Assembly (NCBI GenBank): GCA_020627685.1 | Contig: JAHDGK010000011.1 | Span: 25,107-89,106 of the forward strand | Origin: Granulosicoccus sp. | GTDB lineage: Bacteria; Pseudomonadota; Gammaproteobacteria; Granulosicoccales; Granulosicoccaceae | DNA: 64,000 nt | Direction: 5' to 3' | Shown here: in pieces, positions 54,901-62,219 of the stretch | How the letters are laid out: each line of letters opens with the position of its first letter | Numbering within the stretch: the first letter of the stretch is position 1 | Position numbers and translations under genes: made by a program | The notes under the pieces: generated by a model | The model's database searches: none | Seen by the model: the letters and a program-made list of their open reading frames with translations, nothing else | What the model was told of the DNA's origin: nothing

Positions 54901-57900
54901 TCACCATCGCCGTCGTCAATGATCACACTAATAGTAGTGTTCACATCATTATTTTCGGCAGGTAGAAACTGTAGGTTAGCAAGCGCCGTATTAACGTTAT
55001 CGACACTGTCTGTTATTGTCCAAACACCACTGGCAGCATCATAGGTGGCGCCATCGTTATTGGTTAATACGCCGGTAGACGTATTTTGCAAGGTTAGGCT
55101 TGCCGTTATAATTTCCCCGACATCGACATCAGTGACCTCAATGTCAGTGATGGAAACACTGGCATCGCCTTCGTTATAAGAACTGGTCGAATTGAGATTT
55201 TCAGCTGTTGGTGGAGTGTTCTCGGTAACTTTGACTTGTTGATCTGGTGTAAAAACTAATTGACTAGGGTCGTTGAGACCACCCGATCCACTGGCCACAA
55301 ACACTTCATCTGTGGTCCCATCTGTTCGTATGACAGTATTGTCCTGGAAGCTTGTGGAATAGATTCGTCCATCTGGACCGATACCTACGCCAGAGGCGAA
55401 ATCCAGTTCAGGATGTGACGTATAGGTGGTTAAGTTAGTTCCGTCCCAACGAGCTACTTCGTTGTCATCTCCATTCGCTATAAATAAATCGCCTGCTCCA
55501 TCGAATACCAATTGTTCCGGTTGATTCAATCCTGAGTTTATAATGACTGTAGGTGCCCCACCCAAATCTCCGTCAACCATGAGAATTTGATCATCGGTTG
55601 AATCTGAAATGTAGAGATTACCGTCCGGCCCAAAAACGACATCTTCGGGACTATCTAAGGGCCCACCTTCACTCCATACATCTATGAATGCTCCACTAGG
55701 ATCAAATCGGAGAATGTTATCGTCTTTATTGTTTGCAACGTATAAATTGCCATCCGCGCCCCAAGCTAACCCGGCAGGATCGTCTAGTTCCGTCGCATCA
55801 GCGAATATACCTAAATAAGAGCCGTCCGGTGCAAAATGGACAATGTTGTTGCTATTAAAACCCGAAACGTAAAAATTGCCATCAGGTCCTACAGTGATTC
55901 CGTACGGGTTCCTTAAATCATTTCCCGTGGGATCAAAAAAATCATCTGAGACAGTCCCGGTATCTCCATCGATAACAAAAATTTGGTCTCCGCCCCTAAA
56001 ACTAGTTGTCACTAGATCACTATTAGTAATGGTGTCGTTTACATCATTAGCCGTAAAAGTAATATTGTTAGTAAAGCCAACGTTTGTATAGACATGCGTT
56101 ACTGTGGTGGTCAGCCCAGCATAGGCTTCAGTGGTGACAGTACCGTCTCCCCAGTTGACGGTGTACGTCGTGATACCACTAGTACCAGGCTCATCAACGG
56201 TCAGTGTTAACGCATAGGGTTCACCTGTATTGACCTCTGTAGCTCCGCTGGCACTTACAGTCGGCGCAATATCATTCAAATCAGCCGTCACCAATATATC
56301 TGACGTCAATTCACCATCATCAGCTTCAACCGTTACTGATAGCTGCGGTGCCGCTTCAAAATCGAGATCGTCATCGTCGTTCACAGTAATGACACCGGTC
56401 GCGCTATCAACGGCAAAAGCAGGATTGCCATCGCCATCTAAGTCAACATTAGATGTCAGCGTATAGGTTATCCCCGCGTCCGCTGCACCTCCATCACCGT
56501 CGTTTGCGTCAATATCACCCACGACAATACCTACAGCGCTTCCTTCATCGACAGGGAAAGGACCATTGCTGGTAAATACAGGAACACTGTTACTTGACGC
56601 TTCATACGCACCGATATCAGGTGTTACATCTCGTGTTAGGCCTCTTTGATCGACCACTGGAGCACCTGACAGACCGGCAGGATCTATGGCAACAGCGGTG
56701 CCTGTGCCAGTCAACAATTCATGAATTCTTGTCGGCCCTCCGTTATTGACTAGCGGTCCTAAATCGACAGTGACATTAATCTGATCACTCGGGTCGGTTA
56801 ACTCAGAAACCGTGTTGGTATCAATGTTATGACCGTTCGATATGATGTTTCCAGCGAGATTATCTCCGGAATTATCAAGTAAGGTGTTTCGCAAAACAGC
56901 ACTACCTGATCCACTAGGCTCTACTTGTATGCCGGATGCGCCACCGCTTGCTACATTGTCAGCAAGCGTAGTGTTTACGAGAGAGACTGCACCACCTTGC
57001 ACGTAGATTCCACCGCCATCCGCCGATGAAGTGTTGGTGCTAATGGTAGTGTTGACTATGCTGGCATCCGATTCCGCATAAATTCCAGCACCTTGTGCAG
57101 CCTGGTTCTGACTGATTTCTACGCGCTCAAGACTAGTTGCGGATCCTGCTGCTGTATAAAGCGCACCTCCGCTCCCAGTTGCTACGTTTGCGATAAGAAC
57201 ACTGTCCTCGACAGCCAATGTTCCCGCATTTTGGATACCAGCACCCGAGTCAGCAGAACCACCCAAAATCGAAATTCCAGAGATATCAAGACCCACCCCA
57301 GCATGAACATCAAAGACACGGTCTAAACTATCTGCATCGATCTGTGTTGTCCTGGCACCAGCACCTTGTATGGTTAACTGTTCGGTGACATCCAAGTCAC
57401 CGCTAGCCGCTAAATCTTCGCCTGCCCCACTTTGCGTCAGCGTATATAAACCGCTCGGTAGCGTAATGGAATCATCCCCTGCTAGCGCGTTCGCTTCCAT
57501 GATAGCGGCACGTAAGGAGGTGTTGCCATTCGCATCAACGGCAACTCCATCGCCGGGGTTTATATCTACCGTGTCATCTGTAACATTAACGGTGAAGTTG
57601 GCGAGTACACTTGCGTATTTACTTTGTAGTTGCGCATCAAATGCCACTGCAGAATCAATTTCACCAATACGATGCTCTAATTCCCAGTCACCGCCCAGTA
57701 CAGACGCACCGGTTAGGTCGTCACTGGCGGCAACATCTGCCGACGTGAGCATCGATAGCCGCTCTAATAACAGCTGACCATTCGTATCCGCAGCAAGCTC
57801 ACAGCCATAAATGAGAAGATCCGCGCTGTCATTCAAAGATGTGGCCCACCCTTGTATAGACTCGCTATAACTATCGATATTCAGGCTCGATAGCCACGCA

Positions 57901-58430
57901 TTTCCCAGTTGTAAACCCTGAGCGCCTCCATGACTGACAATATGAATCGCATCGACATCATGAAAGTCCTCTAATGCGTTAGAAATTTTTTCGATACCGT
58001 TCGCGTTAGCGTCCAGAATCAAGACTTGATAATGGGTATCGGGATCAACCCGTAGTCCATCTATGAGCGACTCATAATCGGGAGTCGCTGAGTCAACAAA
58101 AATGATCTCCTGCCGCCCCTCGAACTCATACTCAAGTTCATCAAGGGAAGCATCATAAAGTAGAGCTGAATTGGCAGGGTTAGTTTCAAGGTCGCGGTTA
58201 TTTTGTACGTCAGCAAGACCATCCAGGTTGACTAACTCTGAAGCGTCATTCTGACTCGGAGATTCAGTTTGCTGACTCTCTAAAGAGAATGCATCGGACA
58301 GATACAACGCGCTCTGAGTCAAATCTAATGCTGTATTTTCAGCCGTGTACAGTTGATCGACAGCAACCAAGCCCGCAAAGGCATCAGCTGAATACAAAAT
58401 TTTCGGCTCCATGCGCTCAAAGAAAAACAC
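51927..58430 (-). CDS. giant LEPR-XLL / DUF4347 / CSLREA-type beta-helix / PKD-cadherin / NHL-propeller / 7x cadherin-like repeat protein with C-terminal acidic linker and hydrophobic segment
   Basis: 2167 aa. N-terminus ERMEPKILYSADAF (LEPR-XLL), DUF4347 (IIFVDSATPDYESLIDGL...IHIVSHGG...LLIYGCELAA), NTSLRAAIMEANA beta-helix entry, propeller PYGITVGPDGNFYVSGF..., then seven ~123-aa repeats. Confidence 0.92.
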   Translation of the reverse strand: MFFFERMEPKILYSADAFAGLVAVDQLYTAENTALDLTQSALYLSDAFSLESQQTESPSQNDASELVNLDGLADVQNNRDLETNPANSALLYDASLDELEYEFEGRQEIIFVDSATPDYESLIDGLRVDPDTHYQVLILDANANGIEKISNALEDFHDVDAIHIVSHGGAQGLQLGNAWLSSLNIDSYSESIQGWATSLNDSADLLIYGCELAADTNGQLLLERLSMLTSADVAASDDLTGASVLGGDWELEHRIGEIDSAVAFDAQLQSKYASVLANFTVNVTDDTVDINPGDGVAVDANGNTSLRAAIMEANALAGDDSITLPSGLYTLTQSGAGEDLAASGDLDVTEQLTIQGAGARTTQIDADSLDRVFDVHAGVGLDISGISILGGSADSGAGIQNAGTLAVEDSVLIANVATGSGGALYTAAGSATSLERVEISQNQAAQGAGIYAESDASIVNTTISTNTSSADGGGIYVQGGAVSLVNTTLADNVASGGASGIQVEPSGSGSAVLRNTLLDNSGDNLAGNIISNGHNIDTNTVSELTDPSDQINVTVDLGPLVNNGGPTRIHELLTGTGTAVAIDPAGLSGAPVVDQRGLTRDVTPDIGAYEASSNSVPVFTSNGPFPVDEGSAVGIVVGDIDANDGDGGAADAGITYTLTSNVDLDGDGNPAFAVDSATGVITVNDDDDLDFEAAPQLSVTVEADDGELTSDILVTADLNDIAPTVSASGATEVNTGEPYALTLTVDEPGTSGITTYTVNWGDGTVTTEAYAGLTTTVTHVYTNVGFTNNITFTANDVNDTITNSDLVTTSFRGGDQIFVIDGDTGTVSDDFFDPTGNDLRNPYGITVGPDGNFYVSGFNSNNIVHFAPDGSYLGIFADATELDDPAGLAWGADGNLYVANNKDDNILRFDPSGAFIDVWSEGGPLDSPEDVVFGPDGNLYISDSTDDQILMVDGDLGGAPTVIINSGLNQPEQLVFDGAGDLFIANGDDNEVARWDGTNLTTYTSHPELDFASGVGIGPDGRIYSTSFQDNTVIRTDGTTDEVFVASGSGGLNDPSQLVFTPDQQVKVTENTPPTAENLNSTSSYNEGDASVSITDIEVTDVDVGEIITASLTLQNTSTGVLTNNDGATYDAASGVWTITDSVDNVNTALANLQFLPAENNDVNTTISVIIDDGDGDGSGPLTGSISLDVTPSNDVPTATNLTTTALITVVGANVPLADIVVSDADTNEVITATLTVDRQEWGRLTPNDNATYNTFTGRWTITGTLSEVNTALANVEYDPIFTNDNNNTIDVVIDDDDNSGPLTGTISIVNSIPNTPPTATNLDSISSYTEGDASVAIDDIEVTDADSGEDVTATLTLANTGTGSLSSNDGATYDASSGVWSISDSVASVNTALENLTFIPLADNEVDTSISVEIDDNDEDGGGPLTGTISLNVTPVNDAPIATNLNSISDYAEGDTSVDIDNIVISDVDANEDVTATLTLADVTTGTLSNNNGASYNSTTGIWEISGALSDVNAALANLQYLPAVNNDLDTSISVEIDDGDEDGSAALSGTITLNVIAENDTAVATNLNSTSNYTEDDLSVDIDNIVVGDIDAGDTIVASLVLSDTSTGALSDNDGASYDVNTGIWSFSGTVEDTNTALANVIFIPAANNELNSSISVSIRDIGTPVSDALTGTVQLIVDPVNDQPTATNIESISTYEEGELSVPIADIVVSDADAGEIITAKLILVDTDTGSLSAEDGAEYDANTGIWTITDTVERVNVALENVVFFPQPDNDRDTSIRVRIDDDDGGEDPKVKGTVTLVVTPVNDAPVVSDLDGSTDYTEGAESVPLNTFSIVDIDSEETITATLVLANVNAGSLSSNDGATYSADTGVWTLTAPVEEVNAALTNVEFIPAPDNTESTTVSVSIDDGDEDASGPIVGTIVINVTPLPDIEPPAAALPDVVTDEEPEEEPEEEAQTEESEEEPASEETTDEEAVEEEFSEESVDVVEQAEDFDSPSTDVVDIDLEAEINDFQVVRDDIDNGVDDKVTRLAVYKPTAINILKSELTDQLNFLQDPLQYIGAESLVYRLDSLREELDSETKTSDKIIGSSMTATAGLSVGYVIWLARSGILLSSALSSLPAWRFIDPLPVLGSLHSDDSDDDESLESMVKEKDEDEVVKQKGDEVDE
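52639..55218 (-). repeat. seven tandem coding repeats of about 123 aa (369 bp), cadherin-like
   Basis: Each unit: PTATNLxSxSxYxEGDxSVxIxDIxVxDxDxxExITATLxLxxxxTGxLSxNDGAxYDxxTGxWxIxxxxxxVNxALxNxxFxPxxNNxxxTSIxVxIDDxDxDxxGxLxGTIxLxVTPVND. Confidence 0.92.
55223..55997 (-). other. domain segment: NHL/SMP30-like beta-propeller inside the giant protein
   Basis: Repeated GPDGNFYVSGFNSNNIVHF / GADGNLYVANNKDDNILRFDPSG / GPDGNLYISDSTDDQILMVDG / GAGDLFIANGDDNEVARW / GPDGRIYSTSFQDNTVIR. Confidence 0.85.
57636..58106 (-). other. domain segment: DUF4347
   Basis: IIFVDSATPDYESLIDGL ... DAIHIVSHGGAQGLQLGNAWL ... LLIYGCELAADTNGQLLLERLSMLTSADVAASDDLTGAS. Confidence 0.88.
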
Positions 58431-58555
58431 AGGCGCACGCGAATCCGATTCGCCAAAATCACTAGAATCAGAGCTTGTAAACCGCTTTTCGATGATTTAC
58501 TCCGAACCTGGAAAGCAAATCAACAGAAAAATAGAATGGGCTACTTTAAGAAACA

Positions 58556-59947
58556 TCAGTAGATTTTACGAGTCGTTGAATCGAAGCCCAAGCCGTCCAA
58601 CATCTGCTGGCGGTTGTCAGCATTTTTTTGTTTGCTAAATACACCCAATGAAATAATGCGCTTGTTGGGACCTTTATCGATTCTGTGAAAGTCCTCGATT
58701 CCTGAAGCCTTTAATTTTTCAACGAGTTCTCGTGCAGCCGCATCATCTTCAGGTTGTCTTATTAAAACCATATAACTCTTAGGCCCAACGGTCTCTGATT
58801 CTTTATTGCTTGATGCTTCAATTTTTGGAGAATCCGTTACATCATCATCCAACGGCACAGCATCAACAACAAGATCTTCAACATTGACGATGGCAGGTAG
58901 CGATGCCGAAGCTAGAACCAGAACAGGTGAGTTCTCATCGGGTAATTCTGATTCACCTGGCTCAGACAGCAGTTCTGGTGCTAGTGGTTCCACGCTGACT
59001 TGTGCATCATAGATTTCATCGCCAACTTCGGAATTCGCAGAATCGGCAAGGATGGAAATCGATGGATTGCTTATATGGGCTGAAGCATCGGTTTCTTCCG
59101 CCGAGTTTGCTTGATCCGCGCCTGGCTTCATAAATTTTAATATGCACTTCAAGCCAGCCGGTATCTGATAATCCGGGTTGGGAATACTCAGTTTCACACC
59201 AAAGCTACTGCTTGCAGCATCACCCACTCGATCAACGGCAATCACTTCTGCCATTAGCTCTTTTTGACGCAGCACTTCCAATAAAATTTCGGCATGCATA
59301 CCTGATTTTATTGAACCAAAATACTCCATGGGTACAATGGCTTCAACCACCAAGGGGTCAAGTTGGGCTAACTGTAAAATCGGCTGATCGTCAACGTGCT
59401 CCCCTGAGTTTTTATAGGTATCGAGTACAAAACCATCAAAAGGCGCTTTAATCAATTTCTGATTTAGCTGCTCTTCTGCTTTTCTCAGTTCCAGTTTTCG
59501 AATTTGGGCCAGCTCTTTGGCCTGTGCCAGATTCCAGTTCGAAAGTTGTAGGTCTCGCTCCGTCTGATCCACGATTTCTTTAGACACATTTTGTTCGTCC
59601 AAGAGACTTTCTACGCGTTCTTTTCGTAGTTCATCAAACTCAACATTCACTGAACTTAACCCAATGCCTGAGCCCGCTCTTGCCCTATACCTTGCCAATT
59701 CGACCGAAGCTCGTTCAACGCTGGCCTCAAGCTGCACAAGCTCCTGCCCTGCAATGACCTCTTGACTGCGTTTGACGAATATTTCATCAATTACACCGGC
59801 AACAGGACTGGAGATATCCACCACTAAATGGGGATTAACCACGCAGTCAATGCCGGGCATCGATTGATAAGGCTGGGAAAACAGGTTCGCATTTACGCTT
59901 TGACTGGATAAAAGAACCGTCAGCAGCGTTGTAAGTCTTGTAATCAT
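58556..59947 (-). CDS. HlyD-family periplasmic adaptor with C-terminal SPOR domain
   Basis: VVDISSPVAGVIDEIFVKRSQEVIAGQELVQLEASVERASVELARYRA...KAPFDGFVLDTYKNSGEHVDDQPILQLAQLDPLVVEA; C-terminus SYMVLIRQPEDDAAARELVEKLKASGIEDFHRIDKGPNKRIISLGVFSKQKNADNRQQML is SPOR-like. Confidence 0.88.
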   Translation of the reverse strand: MITRLTTLLTVLLSSQSVNANLFSQPYQSMPGIDCVVNPHLVVDISSPVAGVIDEIFVKRSQEVIAGQELVQLEASVERASVELARYRARAGSGIGLSSVNVEFDELRKERVESLLDEQNVSKEIVDQTERDLQLSNWNLAQAKELAQIRKLELRKAEEQLNQKLIKAPFDGFVLDTYKNSGEHVDDQPILQLAQLDPLVVEAIVPMEYFGSIKSGMHAEILLEVLRQKELMAEVIAVDRVGDAASSSFGVKLSIPNPDYQIPAGLKCILKFMKPGADQANSAEETDASAHISNPSISILADSANSEVGDEIYDAQVSVEPLAPELLSEPGESELPDENSPVLVLASASLPAIVNVEDLVVDAVPLDDDVTDSPKIEASSNKESETVGPKSYMVLIRQPEDDAAARELVEKLKASGIEDFHRIDKGPNKRIISLGVFSKQKNADNRQQMLDGLGFDSTTRKIY

Positions 59948-60056
59948 GGAGTTAACACGGATTTTTTGTACTGACTCTCATGATCTGAGCCATCTCTTCC
60001 TATAAATAACTCATCCAATACAGCGACGGTGACCTATATTCGTTGAAAGATAAGTC

Positions 60057-62219
60057 TTAACTAGAGAACGAAGACTGCGAGGCTAAGCTCCTGAATTTTC
60101 TAAGGTAACGATGTATCAGTGCGTCTTTCTCATGAATGAATCGCACATGAACTCTTTGCCCCAAATAACTCCCTGATGTTTCCAAGGGTAAAGCGATTTC
60201 AACTAAGAACACGTTAGATAAGAGCTGCACACCTGATTCGTCCCGAGCATCCACTTTCATGATTCCACCCGATTGCGAACCTAGCAGTTTGTTGGGCAAA
60301 CGATCTGTTGCAAGGGGTAATTCACGGATAAATTCTGCAGAGAAAGTATCCCCCGGCCTACTGCCTAACTTGGCCTCAATAGCGAGCAAATTATTTCTCA
60401 CTGCATCAATGTCCAACTGCGGAACAACCACCAAAGCGCTAATTGATTCAGCCCCGGCAACGTAACCCAGCACGTCACCACGCTTAATGTATCTACCTAA
60501 AAGATCTGGGCCTAACGTCAAAGAGACCCGGCCAGCGCTTCCACTAACAATATCGAGCTCTGATATCTGTTTTTTAACCTGCTCGATGTCCGCCTCGATT
60601 GCGGCAGCTCTGTTGTTCAAAATTTCTGATTGCGTTCTATCCACCAGAAATACAGATTGTTGAGTTGCTTTTACTTCGCCTAACTGCGCCACTAATTTTT
60701 CCAACCGGGATTTAAGCTCTATGTCTTCAAGCCCTAGGATTACACCGCCTTCATCGATAGTGGTACCGTCTGGTGCATTTACGTTTGAGACCACGCCTGT
60801 TGTCTTTGCACGAATGAGCGCTTGTTCAGGTAAATTAACAATACCCTCGCTGTAAGTACTGTGCCCAACGGGTGTTATCAGAGTGGCTACTATCAACAGA
60901 GAAGTCGTACCCGTGAACGCTAACAAGCGCTTCATTCTCCGAGCTTGATAAACTTGTGGGATGAAGTTCCACATGCTGCGAATTAGCGGATAAACGATTT
61001 GCCCGACGACAGCCCACACGGCTAGCAAAACCCCGATTATCAAAAATTTTCCAGCAACCCAAGATGCGATAAAAAGCGTGATAAACACGCGGTAGATTCG
61101 CGAAAGCACGCCGTAGCAAAACAACCATTTTGCTTCTCCGCGCGCGCTAACAGGGCGACTAACATCGGGCATATCAAGAACGTACTTTTTGAATAAATAG
61201 CGAATATATTGGTCAGAACGTGTTCCCAGATTCGGTATTTCTATCAACTCCGATAGAAGGTAGTAACCGTCAAAACGTAGCAATGGATTCGCGTTAAATA
61301 AAAGTGTTGATATACCACCGATTACAGCGATATCAAACGCAAGGTCTCGAACTAGTCCCGGGCCTGTAACCGACCAGACTAACAAAGCCGTTGCCGCAAG
61401 GAGCAGCTCAACCAAGATTCCGGCACCGCAAACTACCAACCTCTGGCTTTTCGAGCTAAATCGATGTGAAGCTGAACTATCTACATACGGCACAGGGAAA
61501 AAAACAAGAAACGTTACGCCCATTTCGCGTACCGCCCCGCCCCAAATCTTGGTCGCGTAGGCGTGCCCGAATTCATGTAGACCTTTGACCAGCGGATATA
61601 ACATCCAGTACCAAATTAAATTTTGCGGGTCTGAAAATCGTGTGGCACTGTGCTCAGCAAGCTCTGCCCCATTAACGGCGACTATGGAAAGACCGGCTAA
61701 AACCACCCCAATCCATATGAATAGCGCTAGCGGTGTTAACAGATGCTTTGCGAAAGCCGCGGTCTTATCCAGAAATCGGTCTGGATCAAGCAGTGGTATT
61801 TTAATCGCAAACGGATTTAGCCCACGTTTTTTTGGAGCGGCCGTTGTAGGCGATTTCCCGTCATGATTCGGCGCATCTTCCGCCGCAAGCAAGCCTGCAG
61901 ACTTCAAATTAGCCAGAAGCAGTATGACATCCCGTTTAAACAAAGCTACGGAGTTTGATCGTTTGCAGTCATCGAACGCCTGTTCAATGGTGCGACTGCC
62001 ATCCAATAGCCTTAAGAATTTCTCCGCCTGATAACTGCACCTAAAGTAACTTTCGTCATGTTGATTGGCGATGATTAACCAAGGTGACCCTCTATAGTGA
62101 TGCTTATAAAAACGCACCGCATTACCCAGTTGAAGCTTCAGGTTCGCAACACTCTGCCAAGCATTCTCCATGGCACTAAGACGGGTATCGGGGCTTAGGG
62201 CAGCCATCGCCAAGCCCAT
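60057..62219 (-). CDS. PqqD-like / M50 (site-2 protease-like) zinc metalloprotease / HlyD fusion
   Basis: N-terminal PqqD-like WLIIANQHDESYFRCSYQAEKFLRLLDGSRTIEQAFDDCK; KGLHEFGHAYATKIWGGAVREMGVTFLVFFPVPYVDSSAS; NANPLLRFDGYY; C-terminal biotinyl-lipoyl/HlyD region. Confidence 0.92.
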   Translation of the reverse strand: MGLAMAALSPDTRLSAMENAWQSVANLKLQLGNAVRFYKHHYRGSPWLIIANQHDESYFRCSYQAEKFLRLLDGSRTIEQAFDDCKRSNSVALFKRDVILLLANLKSAGLLAAEDAPNHDGKSPTTAAPKKRGLNPFAIKIPLLDPDRFLDKTAAFAKHLLTPLALFIWIGVVLAGLSIVAVNGAELAEHSATRFSDPQNLIWYWMLYPLVKGLHEFGHAYATKIWGGAVREMGVTFLVFFPVPYVDSSASHRFSSKSQRLVVCGAGILVELLLAATALLVWSVTGPGLVRDLAFDIAVIGGISTLLFNANPLLRFDGYYLLSELIEIPNLGTRSDQYIRYLFKKYVLDMPDVSRPVSARGEAKWLFCYGVLSRIYRVFITLFIASWVAGKFLIIGVLLAVWAVVGQIVYPLIRSMWNFIPQVYQARRMKRLLAFTGTTSLLIVATLITPVGHSTYSEGIVNLPEQALIRAKTTGVVSNVNAPDGTTIDEGGVILGLEDIELKSRLEKLVAQLGEVKATQQSVFLVDRTQSEILNNRAAAIEADIEQVKKQISELDIVSGSAGRVSLTLGPDLLGRYIKRGDVLGYVAGAESISALVVVPQLDIDAVRNNLLAIEAKLGSRPGDTFSAEFIRELPLATDRLPNKLLGSQSGGIMKVDARDESGVQLLSNVFLVEIALPLETSGSYLGQRVHVRFIHEKDALIHRYLRKFRSLASQSSFSS
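61563..61577 (-). other. M50 zinc-binding HExxH motif (HEFGH)
   Basis: Minus-strand CATGAATTCGGGCAC = H-E-F-G-H; second motif NANPLLRFDGYY at 61260-61295. Confidence 0.9.

Noticed and set aside
52729-55044. series of plus-strand ORFs of 73-118 aa with similar sequences
   Set aside because: They resemble one another only because they are antisense to the seven coding repeats of the giant protein; not a separate gene family.
52639-55218. possible CRISPR or satellite array
   Set aside because: Period of ~369 bp, open reading frame throughout, diverged units and no short identical repeats with unique spacers; these are coding repeats.
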